The notes under the pieces are model-generated. The model was not told where the DNA came from, ran no database searches, and was given only the letters and a program-made list of their open reading frames with translations. A DNA stretch of 64,000 nucleotides from Blautia caecimuris (GTDB taxonomy: Bacteria; Bacillota; Clostridia; Lachnospirales; Lachnospiraceae): assembly GCF_024622975.1 (NCBI RefSeq), contig NZ_JANJZT010000002.1, positions 124,001 through 188,000 on the forward strand, read 5' to 3'. A program made the position numbers and the translations under genes. Shown piece after piece: positions 24,477-33,041 of the stretch. The first letter of the stretch is position 1, and the number at the start of each line of letters is the position of its first letter.

Positions 24477-26354
24477 TCAACGTGATTTTACCTGGTTCCA
24501 CAGCTCCCCATAGGTCTGGTCTGCCTCAGTTCCAAGATACTGGAAGGTTTCCAGGTTATCATATTTGGAAAGATCCGGGAAAGCGATCTCGCTGTTTCGG
24601 ATCGCTTCATCCTCGATCAGTTTCCGGGCTTCGCTATTCGGTGTTGAGTATGTAATATACTCAAAATTCATCAGGGCAATCTCCGGTCTGCAAAGGAAGT
24701 TAATAAATTTCTCTGCATTCTCCTTATTCTCGGCGTTTTTGGGGATCACCCAGGAATCGATCCAGATATTGCTTCCTTCTTCCGGGATCACATATTCCAG
24801 ATCAGGATTTTCCATCTGCGTATAAATAGCCTCTCCGGAATAGATCACTCCGATAGCAGCCTCGTTTCCGATCATCTTATCGCGAACCTGATCGATCACA
24901 TAAGCCTGCACCAGTGGTTTCTGTTTGATCAGAAGATCTCTTGCCTCAGTCAGCTCATCCAGATCTGTGGAATTCAGAGAATATCCCAGATACTTCAGAG
25001 TCACCCCAAAGGCATCTCTCACAGAATCCTGCATAAGGATATTGTCCTTATATTTTTCATCCCACAGAACAGACCAGCTTGTTATAGGTTCATCCACCAT
25101 GGTTTTGTTGTAAAGAATACCAACGGTTCCCCAGCAGTATGGGACAGAATATTTATTTTCCGGGTCAAACTGTCTGGACTGCTCCATATAATCCTTTCCA
25201 ATATTCTTCACATTTGGAATATTGTCAAAATTGATTTCTGCAAGAAGATCGTTTTCTATCATTCTCTGGATCATGTAATCACTTGGACAGATCACATCGT
25301 AGGCAATGGCGCCGGAGCTGATCTTTGGATAAAGAATCTCGTTTGTCTCGAATTCCTCATACACGACATCAATTCCCGTCTCTTGCTCAAACAAGGTAAG
25401 AACCTCAGGATCAAGATATTCTCCCCAGTTGTAAACAACCACTTTTTCGGAATTCATCATATTGCTTTCCTGTGCGTAATAAAAGCCGCCGAACACAAAA
25501 ACTGCGCAGATCACTGCCGGGATCACACGGCGGAACAGTACTTTCTTTACCTTTGACGGCTTTTTCACCCGCTTCTTTCTGGTTTCTTCTTTTTCCTCCG
25601 GAGAATAATTGATCAGGATCAGAAGCACAAGGACTGTCACAAACATAATGGTGGACAGCGCATAAATTTCCGGCTTGATCCCTTTTCGCACCTCTGTGTA
25701 AATTTTTGTGGAGAGGGTATCGATTCCCGGTCCTTTTGTAAAGTGCGTGATCACAAAATCATCCAGAGACATGGTAAATGCCAGCATAAATCCGGAAAGC
25801 ACTCCGGGTACAATATCCGGAAATACCACCTTAAAAAAGGCGTTCAGAGGTGAAGCTCCCAGGTCCAGAGCCGCCTCATATACATGGCGGTTTGTCTGCT
25901 TCAGCTTGGGCGCCACACTGAGGATCACATACGGAATATTAAAGGTAATATGAGCGATCAGGATCGTGCCGAAGCCCAAAGTCATACGACAGGCAATAAA
26001 AAGCAGCATCAGGGACACGCCCATCACAATTTCTGCATTCATCATGGGAATATTTGTCACTCCCATATAAAGGGTGCGCCATCTGTTTTTCATTCCCTGA
26101 ATGGCAATGGCCGCTGCTGTTCCTATTACAGTTGCCGCTGCCGCAGAAAGAAAGGCAATGATCAGTGTGGTATAAAACGCGCTCATGATCTGTTCATTCT
26201 GAAACAGCTCCTTATACCATTTCAGAGTGAATCCGCCCCATTTTGACCTTGTTTTTGACTGGTTAAAGGACAGGACCATCAAGGTGACAATAGGAGCATA
26301 AAGTATTATAAAAATCAGAGCCAGATACAGCTTCTGCAAAGATTTTTTTATCAA
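24477..26354 (-). CDS. potCD: PotC-PotD fusion: polyamine permease joined to its binding protein
   Basis: One 625-residue polypeptide doing two jobs. Residues 1-260 are a PotC-like permease with six helices and the EAA loop EAALDLGASPLNAFFKVVFPDIVPG. A basic linker (about 262-280) leads to another membrane helix (about 286-303), after which residues 310-625 form a PotD-type spermidine/putrescine-binding domain (VVVYNWGEYLDPEVL, AYDVICPSDYMIQRM, GVIYSGEA). The extra helix would place the binding domain outside, tethered to the channel. Such fusions occur in some Firmicutes. It overlaps potB by ATGA. Polyamine specificity is inferred from family only. Confidence 0.92.
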   Translation of the reverse strand: MIKKSLQKLYLALIFIILYAPIVTLMVLSFNQSKTRSKWGGFTLKWYKELFQNEQIMSAFYTTLIIAFLSAAAATVIGTAAAIAIQGMKNRWRTLYMGVTNIPMMNAEIVMGVSLMLLFIACRMTLGFGTILIAHITFNIPYVILSVAPKLKQTNRHVYEAALDLGASPLNAFFKVVFPDIVPGVLSGFMLAFTMSLDDFVITHFTKGPGIDTLSTKIYTEVRKGIKPEIYALSTIMFVTVLVLLILINYSPEEKEETRKKRVKKPSKVKKVLFRRVIPAVICAVFVFGGFYYAQESNMMNSEKVVVYNWGEYLDPEVLTLFEQETGIDVVYEEFETNEILYPKISSGAIAYDVICPSDYMIQRMIENDLLAEINFDNIPNVKNIGKDYMEQSRQFDPENKYSVPYCWGTVGILYNKTMVDEPITSWSVLWDEKYKDNILMQDSVRDAFGVTLKYLGYSLNSTDLDELTEARDLLIKQKPLVQAYVIDQVRDKMIGNEAAIGVIYSGEAIYTQMENPDLEYVIPEEGSNIWIDSWVIPKNAENKENAEKFINFLCRPEIALMNFEYITYSTPNSEARKLIEDEAIRNSEIAFPDLSKYDNLETFQYLGTEADQTYGELWNQVKSR

Positions 26355-27166
26355 AACGCCGTACCTCCTTCTCCTTTGTCATATTTTGCCACAAGAGCCA
26401 TGCTGGCAATAATAAATACCATCAGCACCAGGGAAAGTCCGCTTCCCACATGCCAGTTGCTGTTCTGTTTAAAGGACTGCTCGATCACATTTCCGATAAG
26501 AAGGAGCTTTCCTCCTCCGAGAAGATCAGAGATCACAAAAGTTGTCAGCGCCGGCACAAACACCATGGTGATTCCGCTGATCACCCCCGGAATGCTTAAA
26601 GGAAAGGTTACTTTTACAAAGGTCTGCACCGGATTTGCCCCCAGATCTCTTGCTGCATTCAGCACATTGGAATCAATTTTGATCAGTACATTGTAAATGG
26701 GCAGCACCATAAAAGGCAGGAAATTATACACCATTCCAAGAACAATGGCATAAGGAGTATTGATGATCTCCAGAGCCGGCAGATGAAAAAGGCTCAGAAT
26801 ACTGTTTATGACACCGTTCTTTTCCAGAAGGGTCTGCCAGGCCATTGTCCTTAAAAGAAAATTCATCCACATGGGCAGAATAAAAATCAATACAATAAAG
26901 CTTGTCTGGCTGACCTGCTTCTGGCTTAATATCATTGCCAGAGGATAAGCCATCACCAGGCACACCAGAGTGCTTATCAGGGATAAAAGCACGGAAATCC
27001 CCAGAGCCTTCAGATTTTCCGGCGTTGTGATCTGCGCCAGATTGGCAAAGGTAAAGCCTCCCTCATCTGTAGTAAACGCATAATAAACAATCACCAGAAG
27101 AGGGATCACAACAAAGGACACAGACCAGAAAAGATACGGCCCTGCCAGAAGACGTTTATTCTTCAA
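26351..27166 (-). CDS. potB: Spermidine/putrescine ABC transporter permease PotB
   Basis: Membrane component, 271 residues, six helices, with EAA motif [25 protein letters not shown] (about 165-190). It overlaps potA by 11 bases on one side and potCD by 4 on the other, so all three are coupled. Partner channel half is the PotC part of the fusion protein. Confidence 0.94.
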   Translation of the reverse strand: MKNKRLLAGPYLFWSVSFVVIPLLVIVYYAFTTDEGGFTFANLAQITTPENLKALGISVLLSLISTLVCLVMAYPLAMILSQKQVSQTSFIVLIFILPMWMNFLLRTMAWQTLLEKNGVINSILSLFHLPALEIINTPYAIVLGMVYNFLPFMVLPIYNVLIKIDSNVLNAARDLGANPVQTFVKVTFPLSIPGVISGITMVFVPALTTFVISDLLGGGKLLLIGNVIEQSFKQNSNWHVGSGLSLVLMVFIIASMALVAKYDKGEGGTAF

Positions 27167-28229
27167 TGTTTACCGCCTCCTCATCCTCAGATTCCGGTTT
27201 TTTCATAATCTGGATATCAAAAGGATCTACATGAATGCTGACCTCTGTTCCCACAGGAAACATATCGGTGCTGTGAACCAGCCATTCATAATTATTTGCC
27301 ATGACTTCCATCTCGTAATGAACACCCTTAAAGATCAGATGTGTCACAACTCCGTCCATGCTTCCCTGTCCGGGTTTGAGAAGATCAATATCCTCCGGCC
27401 GGATTACCACATCAACCGGCTTATTCTGTCCGAATCCCTCGTCCACACAGGCAAAATTCACACCCAGGATCTTAACCAGACGGTCTTCCACCATGGTGGC
27501 AGGAATGATGTTGCTCTCTCCGATGAAATCCGCAACAAAAGCATTTTCCGGTTCATTGTATATTTTTTCCGGCGTTCCGATCTGCTGGATATATCCCTGA
27601 TTCATAACTACAATGGTATCAGACATGGTAAGAGCCTCTTCCTGATCGTGAGTTACATACAAAAAGGTAATGCCCAGCTCATTTTTCAGGCGGATCAGCT
27701 CATACTGCATATCCTGGCGCAGCTTCAGATCAAGGGCTCCCAGAGGCTCGTCCAGAAGAAGGACTTTTGGCTCATTTACGATTGCCCGGGCAATGGCGAT
27801 CCTCTGCTGCTGTCCGCCGCTTAAAGAATCCGGCATACGGTTTTCGAAGCCGTCCAGATTTACCAGTTTTAATGCGTATTTTATTTTATCGTGAATATAC
27901 TGCTTACTTTTATTTTTGATCTTCAGTCCAAAAGCAATGTTATCCGCAATCGTCATATGGGTAAAAAGCGCATATTTCTGAAATACCGTGTTCAGCTGTC
28001 TTTTATTTGGCGGCAGATCCGTAATATCCTTTCCGTCAAAGATCACACGGCCGGCATCCGGTGTTTCAAAGCCTCCCAGAATACGAAGTGTGGTTGTTTT
28101 TCCGCAGCCGCTGGGTCCCAGAAGTGTCAGGAATTCATTTTCTCTTATGTAAAGATTAAAATCATCCAGAACGGTCTGCATCCCATACGCCTTTGAGATA
28201 TTCATAAAATCAATCAGTTTATTACTCAT
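27156..28229 (-). CDS. potA: Spermidine/putrescine ABC transporter ATPase PotA
   Basis: Cytoplasmic ATPase, 357 residues. Walker [12 protein letters not shown] (about 37-47), signature [15 protein letters not shown] (about 135-149), Walker [13 protein letters not shown]-loop THDQEEA, and a C-terminal TOBE regulatory domain from about 240. Start at 28229 (second ATG), because GGGAGG is only two bases from the first ATG but eight from the second. First gene of the operon and directly preceded by a terminator-like leader RNA. Confidence 0.94.
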   Translation of the reverse strand: MSNKLIDFMNISKAYGMQTVLDDFNLYIRENEFLTLLGPSGCGKTTTLRILGGFETPDAGRVIFDGKDITDLPPNKRQLNTVFQKYALFTHMTIADNIAFGLKIKNKSKQYIHDKIKYALKLVNLDGFENRMPDSLSGGQQQRIAIARAIVNEPKVLLLDEPLGALDLKLRQDMQYELIRLKNELGITFLYVTHDQEEALTMSDTIVVMNQGYIQQIGTPEKIYNEPENAFVADFIGESNIIPATMVEDRLVKILGVNFACVDEGFGQNKPVDVVIRPEDIDLLKPGQGSMDGVVTHLIFKGVHYEMEVMANNYEWLVHSTDMFPVGTEVSIHVDPFDIQIMKKPESEDEEAVNIEE

Positions 28230-28247
28230 GACCATTCCTCCCTAAAA

Positions 28248-28307
28248 AAATCCCCCTGTTTTTATACAGGGCAACTCTACCTGTATATCACAAAATCAGG
28301 GGGATTT
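28248..28307 (-). promoter_or_regulatory. Terminator-type leader RNA (candidate attenuator) before potA
   Basis: On the minus strand an 11-bp perfect stem AAATCCCCCTG/CAGGGGGATTT (28297-28307 with 28248-28258) encloses a second 7-bp hairpin ATACAGG-N9-CCTGTAT (28264-28286) and runs straight into seven Ts. This intrinsic terminator ends only a few bases before the potA ribosome binding site. An alternative hairpin CCCTG-N8-CAGGG (28254-28271) uses the same 3' arm, so two structures exclude each other, as in attenuators and riboswitches. A TATAAA at 28316-28321 would start the RNA almost exactly at the first arm. I cannot match it to a riboswitch class that I know. Confidence 0.65.
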
Positions 28308-28360
28308 CAATAACTTTTATACGATTTTTAAAATTAACAGAAATTCAGCGCTTTTATCCC

Positions 28361-29101
28361 TTACGGATGCAGCCAGCTGCTGTCAAGCCTGGCAAGAAGT
28401 CTTGCATTGTGATAAGCCATTTTAATGGTCAGGCATGTCCTGCCCAGATATTTTTTTCCGTCTGAGGTTTTTACACAGGCAAGAGCCAGATCTGCCTTTC
28501 CCGGATTCTGCAGACAGACAGGGATCAGAAGCTGGATCCCATGATTGTAATACTGGGGCACTGCGGTGCGGTAATCAGCCTCCAGCATATGTCTGGTCTG
28601 GCGCAGGGCTCCGTCAAAAAGCTGTACCTTCATCCTGCTTGTCCTGACATTTTCCGGAAGTCTCTGAATATTTTCCTCATCTCCAAAAATATGCTCATAC
28701 TGAGGGATGATCTCCAAACGGGAATCAAACACAAGATCCGCAGGATTTTTTACATATTCCGCCCTCTCCGGAAGACTGACGATTCCTGATTTTAATAAAT
28801 AATACTCTGTGTAAAATCCTTCCAGAAACCACTTCTGCCGGTCCGGAACCAGATTTTTCACAAAAAACGCGTACACAGGCTGATAATAATAATTAAAAAG
28901 TCCTGTATTAAAAATCGCATAGCTGTCTTCTTCCAGTACCTTTCCCTCTTCATACACCCTCTGGAAGGTATGCTCCAGATAGCCTTTCAGGATTCCTCTG
29001 TCCTCATTCTCGCCAAAGCTCCACTTTTCGGGAACCATTCTGGAAAGATTCTGAATGTGTCGGTTATAATTTCCGCAGTAGGTAAAATCAAATAAATTCA
29101 T
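28361..29101 (-). CDS. DUF3825 domain-containing protein
   Basis: A 246-residue soluble protein with the pattern I associate with DUF3825: DFTYCGNYNRHIQNLSRM, ILKGYLEHTFQRVYEEGKV, AIFNTGLFNYYYQPVYAFFVKN, and KWFLEGFYTEYYL. Family members are often found beside cold-shock or RNA-binding domains, and a role with RNA has been suggested, but the function is not established. Here the domain is alone. Start at 29101 because AAGGAGGCGGGAG precedes it; the ATG at 29134 has no site. It lies upstream of the pot operon in the same direction; the pot leader promoter is between. Confidence 0.65.
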   Translation of the reverse strand: MNLFDFTYCGNYNRHIQNLSRMVPEKWSFGENEDRGILKGYLEHTFQRVYEEGKVLEEDSYAIFNTGLFNYYYQPVYAFFVKNLVPDRQKWFLEGFYTEYYLLKSGIVSLPERAEYVKNPADLVFDSRLEIIPQYEHIFGDEENIQRLPENVRTSRMKVQLFDGALRQTRHMLEADYRTAVPQYYNHGIQLLIPVCLQNPGKADLALACVKTSDGKKYLGRTCLTIKMAYHNARLLARLDSSWLHP

Positions 29102-29217
29102 AGCACTCTCCCGCCTCCTTATTTTTCTGTGCAAAAAGGCTTTATTATATTGTATTTTGATTTTTTCCGGACAGAACGTTTTTCTATGTTTTTGTAGTCA
29201 TCTGTTCCTGAAAATGC

Positions 29218-29223
29218 TATAAT
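29218..29223 (+). promoter_or_regulatory. Extended -10 promoter for the homocysteine methyltransferase gene
   Basis: TGCTATAAT, a consensus -10 with TG extension and no good -35. The transcript would begin near 29230, giving a leader of about 110 bases. Confidence 0.55.
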
Positions 29224-29234
29224 GACACCTGAAA

Positions 29235-29256
29235 CTGATAACGATTTTGTTATCAG
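29235..29256 (+). promoter_or_regulatory. Perfect inverted repeat at the start of the methyltransferase leader
   Basis: CTGATAAC-N6-GTTATCAG, an 8-bp perfect dyad just after the expected transcription start. It could be a repressor operator or a 5' RNA hairpin. It does not resemble an S-box (SAM-I) riboswitch. Confidence 0.55.
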
Positions 29257-29339
29257 AGACATAAGCACCTTTTCGCAGGATATGCGGAGCTTGCACACAG
29301 GCTACTTATAAAATAAAGCTTACAGAGGAGGCAGCTATT

Positions 29340-30209
29340 ATGACAAAACAGGAATTTCAGAAATTAACAGAAAACCTTCTTTTTCTTGACGGAGCCACCG
29401 GTTCCAATCTTATGGCCCAGGGAATGCCCCGGGGCATCTGCACAGAACGTTGGGTGATCGAGCACAGGGATGTGATCCAGAAGCTTCAGAAATCTTATAT
29501 AGAAGCAGGAAGCCGGATCATTTATGCCCCCACCTTCGGAGGGAACCGGCTGAGCCTGAAGCAGCACGGACTGGAAAATAAAATTCAGGAGATCAACAGT
29601 ACTCTGGTTTCCTACTCCAGAGAAATTGCGGGAAACAAAGCCTTTGTGGCAGGAGACATTACCACCTCCGGCCAGTTTGTTACTGCTGACGGCGAATATA
29701 CCTATGAAGATGCCTTTGAAATGTATAAAGAACAGATCACAATTCTGAAAAACGCAGGAGTGGATCTGATCGCAGCAGAAACCATGATCAATATTGAGGA
29801 AACTCTGGCCGCTGTGGATGCCGCCAATTCCGTCTGCGATCTTCCCGTTATGTGTACGGTTACGGTAGAAGCTGACGGAAGTATTTTCAGCGGTGGAAAT
29901 GCCGTAGAAGCCGCTGTTGCCTTTGAGAGCGCAGGAGCCGCGGCTGTTGGGATCAACTGTTCTGTAGGACCGGATCAGCTTGTATCTGTCATCCGGAATA
30001 TCCGGGAAGCCGTTTCCATTCCGGTTATTGCCAAGCCCAACGCCGGAATGCCTGTTATTGACGATCAGGGAAATGCGGTATACAGCATGAACCCGGCGGA
30101 CTTTGCAAAACATATGCAGGTTCTTGTGGAAAACGGCGCAGGGATCATCGGAGGCTGCTGCGGAACCACTCCGGATTTCATACGGGAAATGAAAAAACTT
30201 CTGGGATAA
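29340..30209 (+). CDS. Homocysteine S-methyltransferase-family protein (stand-alone MetH N-terminal domain)
   Basis: A 289-residue zinc enzyme domain that moves methyl groups to homocysteine or a similar thiol. FLDGATGSNLMAQGM is at about 15-29; zinc ligands are the Cys in GINCS (about 204) and the GGCCGTT pair (about 273-274). It equals only the first domain of cobalamin methionine synthase; folate, B12 and activation domains are not downstream. It may use S-methylmethionine or act with separate corrinoid proteins. GAGGAGG precedes the start. Tail-to-tail with the DUF362 gene, only 6 bases apart. Confidence 0.9.
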   Translation: MTKQEFQKLTENLLFLDGATGSNLMAQGMPRGICTERWVIEHRDVIQKLQKSYIEAGSRIIYAPTFGGNRLSLKQHGLENKIQEINSTLVSYSREIAGNKAFVAGDITTSGQFVTADGEYTYEDAFEMYKEQITILKNAGVDLIAAETMINIEETLAAVDAANSVCDLPVMCTVTVEADGSIFSGGNAVEAAVAFESAGAAAVGINCSVGPDQLVSVIRNIREAVSIPVIAKPNAGMPVIDDQGNAVYSMNPADFAKHMQVLVENGAGIIGGCCGTTPDFIREMKKLLG

Positions 30210-30215
30210 TTTTTT

Positions 30216-31355
30216 TCACTTTACTTTTATTGCCTTTTCCGGGCACATTTCCTGGCAGCAGAAACACCGGATACATTTTTTATAATTATAAACCGGAGGA
30301 TGGTCTTTTCCGTTTTTAAAATCCACTGCTTTTTCCGGTACCGGACAGCTGTTCACACAGATTCCGCAGCGGATGCATCTGGATTCCTCAATATACGGCT
30401 TTTTCTGGAAAAGATTCAAAGCCTTTGCCATTTTTTCCCAGATTCCATATTTTACTATTCTTCTGTCTACATTAAATTCCGGATTTCCGTATTTTTTTAC
30501 AGCTTCTGCCATGGAGAGCTCTCCTTCCGGGGTCAGAAGCTGTATTTCCTCTTCTTTCCAGGTTCCAAGTCCCATCTTCTCTCCATGATAACAGGTGGGA
30601 ACCATCTGAGGCTTCAGATGCACCAGACGGCAGAATACACTGTCCAGAGCCACCGGATCTGTAGACATCAGCATAACCTTCATATCAACAGGATCTCCTG
30701 AGCCCGGGCCGTTTCCCTCCATGGCTGTAATACCGTCCATAATATAAAGTCTGGGATTTACGCACTGGTTCAGATCGATCAGCATTCTGGCAAAACTGTC
30801 TGCACTTGGAAAAAGGGTATGTCCTTTTGCTTTATGAAGGCCGTAAATAAATCCATAGCTGTTCTTCACCGCCCCTGTGATCCGCTCCAGCGCATGGGTT
30901 TTCATTTTGCACAGAGAGATCACGCAGTTGATTTCCAGAAGCTCTTTGCCAAGAATAAACTCTTTTGCCTGAACGCCTTCCTCATAGGGAGTCCGGATGC
31001 CTTCCGAAAAATCAACGGCCGGGATGCCAAGTTCCTGAAGATACGTGTCCATTCCTGTTCCGGCAATGACTTTTGTGGTATTTCCATGTCCGCAGGAATC
31101 TGCCAGAATCACTCTTTCATATCCCTCTTCTTTTAAAAGTTTCCCGAACATTCCCACCACTGCAGGATGAGTGATCACTGCCTTTTCTACCTCTGCCCGC
31201 TTCAGAAGGTTGGGCTTTAAAAGAATTTTTTCGTCTTTTGAGATAAGGGCTTCCAGTCCGCCCAGAAGCTTTAATCCCTTTTTTAAACTATCATAAACAA
31301 GTTCTTCCCTGTAGGAATTACAGGGAAGAAGAATTACTTTACTTTTATTTTTCAT
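30216..31355 (-). CDS. DUF362 protein with C-terminal 2x[4Fe-4S] ferredoxin domain
   Basis: A 379-residue protein. The DUF362 part (about 1-285) includes LLKPNLL, ILADSCGHGN and CKMKTHALERITGAVKNSYGF. The C terminus carries two clusters of the CxxCxxCxxxCP type (CIRCGICVNSCP and CIRCFCCQEMCP), so it should move electrons. DUF362 proteins often sit beside redox enzymes, but no specific reaction is assigned. Start at 31355 after AAAGG; the upstream ATG at 31403 lies inside the enzyme I gene. It is the last gene of the second pot operon. Confidence 0.88.
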   Translation of the reverse strand: MKNKSKVILLPCNSYREELVYDSLKKGLKLLGGLEALISKDEKILLKPNLLKRAEVEKAVITHPAVVGMFGKLLKEEGYERVILADSCGHGNTTKVIAGTGMDTYLQELGIPAVDFSEGIRTPYEEGVQAKEFILGKELLEINCVISLCKMKTHALERITGAVKNSYGFIYGLHKAKGHTLFPSADSFARMLIDLNQCVNPRLYIMDGITAMEGNGPGSGDPVDMKVMLMSTDPVALDSVFCRLVHLKPQMVPTCYHGEKMGLGTWKEEEIQLLTPEGELSMAEAVKKYGNPEFNVDRRIVKYGIWEKMAKALNLFQKKPYIEESRCIRCGICVNSCPVPEKAVDFKNGKDHPPVYNYKKCIRCFCCQEMCPEKAIKVK

Positions 31356-31371
31356 GAGCTGCCTTTCTTTC

Positions 31372-33021
31372 TTAAATGCTGCGTTCTGTCTCCAAAGCCT
31401 CACCGACGCTTAAATCGGTGTCTCTGAGAGCCTTTCTTACCGGAAGGATACAGGCAGGAACTACGGACAGGAAATCCACTCCCATTCGGAGAAAGGTTTC
31501 TGTCAGCTCTGTATCAGCGGCAATTTCACCGCAGATTCCTGCTTTTTTTCCTTCTGCGTGCGCAGCCTCCACCACCATGCGGATCATTCGCAGAATGGCA
31601 GGATGATGATCGTCATATTTATTTTTCAAAAGGGGATTCTGCCTGTCCATAGCCAGTGTATACTGAGTAAGGTCATTTGTGCCAATACTTAAAAAATCCA
31701 CTCTTTTTGCCAGCTCACGGCTGATCATCACTGCAGCCGGAGTTTCGATCATTATGCTTGTCTGAATATCGCGGAAGGGAATTTCTTTTTCTTTCAATCC
31801 TTCCTTTACCTCACCAATGATCTCCTCAATTTCATCCATTTCAGCCTCTGAGGAAACCATGGGATACATTATGGCAAGATTCCCGTAGGCGCTGGCCCGG
31901 TAGATGGCGCGAAGCTGCGCCTTAAACATACGTTTCCGGTCCAGACAGAGGCGGATTCCCCGATTTCCCATAATGGGATTTGTCTCTTCCGGAATGTCCA
32001 GATAGGAGGCCTGTTTGTCCGCTCCCAGATCAGAGGTACGGATTACTGTAAGACGGTCTCCCATAGTTTCTGCAAGCTGTTTATATGCCCGGAAAAGCTC
32101 GTTTTCTCTCGGATAATTTTCTCTTCCCAGATATTGAAACTCACTGCGGAGAAGCCCGATTCCTGCCGCACCGTAAAAGAGCACATTGTTCAGATCGCTC
32201 ATATTTCCGATATTGGCATAAAGCCCGATCTTTTTTCCGTCTGCTGTTTCATCTGTCTGGTTTTTCAGCTTCAGAAGCTCTTCTTTTTCCTTTTTATCCG
32301 CCTCCAGACGGATCCGGTATTCTCTCTTGATCTCCGCATCCGGGTTCAGATACAGAGTCCCTGTATAACCGTCCACAATGGCTGTCTGGCCGTCCCACTC
32401 ATCATCTGCTTCTATATCCACAAGAGCAGGGATTTCCATAGTCTTTGTCATAATAGAAGTATGAGATACTGCTGAACCGTGATGCATGACAACTGCCAGA
32501 AGCTTTTGCTTGTCCATTTCCATGATCTCTGTAGGCGCAAGAGATTCTGCCACCACGATCACCGGCTCGTCACCCAGGCTGATCCGGGTGCAGGAGCCTC
32601 CCAGAATACGGATCAGCCGCGCAGAAATTTCCTGAATATCCTGGATGCGCCGGCGCACCACAGGCTCCTCCAGATTCCGGAAGGTTTCTGTCAGCTCATC
32701 CCTGTTTGTCATGATCGCATATGCTGCGTTTACCTTCTCCAGCGAAATGCAGCTTTCAATTGCTTTCTGATAGCTTTCTGATTCCAGAAGTCTGATCTGT
32801 CCCAGAAAAAACTTTGCCTCCTGTTCATTCAAACTTCTGTTTTTTTCATAAAGTTCTTCCAGTTCTTTAACAGCCTGCAGTCTGGCTGTATGAAATTCCT
32901 GGATTTCTTTTTTTATGTTGCTTACCAGACACTGCCGTATCTGGTATTCACCTCTGCTGTAATACAGTATTTTACCGATGGCAATTCCGGAAAAGGTCGC
33001 TGTCCCTTTGTAGATTTCCAT
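31372..33021 (-). CDS. ptsI: PTS phosphoenolpyruvate-protein phosphotransferase (enzyme I)
   Basis: Takes phosphate from phosphoenolpyruvate and passes it to HPr. 549 residues. The phospho-histidine lies in HHGSAVSHTSIM (about residue 187); the usual GGRTSHTA context is changed to GSAVSHTS but the histidine is kept. The PEP-binding barrel has GNRGIRLCL, MIETPAAVM and the active-site Cys in AGICGE. No HPr or enzyme II gene is near. It starts 20 bases after potD, so it belongs to the polyamine operon. It may be the general enzyme I or a specialised paralogue; the altered histidine context makes a paralogue plausible. Confidence 0.9.
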   Translation of the reverse strand: MEIYKGTATFSGIAIGKILYYSRGEYQIRQCLVSNIKKEIQEFHTARLQAVKELEELYEKNRSLNEQEAKFFLGQIRLLESESYQKAIESCISLEKVNAAYAIMTNRDELTETFRNLEEPVVRRRIQDIQEISARLIRILGGSCTRISLGDEPVIVVAESLAPTEIMEMDKQKLLAVVMHHGSAVSHTSIMTKTMEIPALVDIEADDEWDGQTAIVDGYTGTLYLNPDAEIKREYRIRLEADKKEKEELLKLKNQTDETADGKKIGLYANIGNMSDLNNVLFYGAAGIGLLRSEFQYLGRENYPRENELFRAYKQLAETMGDRLTVIRTSDLGADKQASYLDIPEETNPIMGNRGIRLCLDRKRMFKAQLRAIYRASAYGNLAIMYPMVSSEAEMDEIEEIIGEVKEGLKEKEIPFRDIQTSIMIETPAAVMISRELAKRVDFLSIGTNDLTQYTLAMDRQNPLLKNKYDDHHPAILRMIRMVVEAAHAEGKKAGICGEIAADTELTETFLRMGVDFLSVVPACILPVRKALRDTDLSVGEALETERSI

Positions 33022-33041
33022 CTTGTACCCCCTTATTTCCG

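Noticed and set aside
28248-28307. preQ1-I or other known riboswitch before potA
   Set aside because: The inner hairpin followed by an A-rich tail recalls preQ1-I, but the conserved loop and tail residues are not present.
29225-29339. S-box (SAM-I) riboswitch before the methyltransferase
   Set aside because: The conserved CTTATCAAGAG-like and GGCAACC-like blocks are missing.
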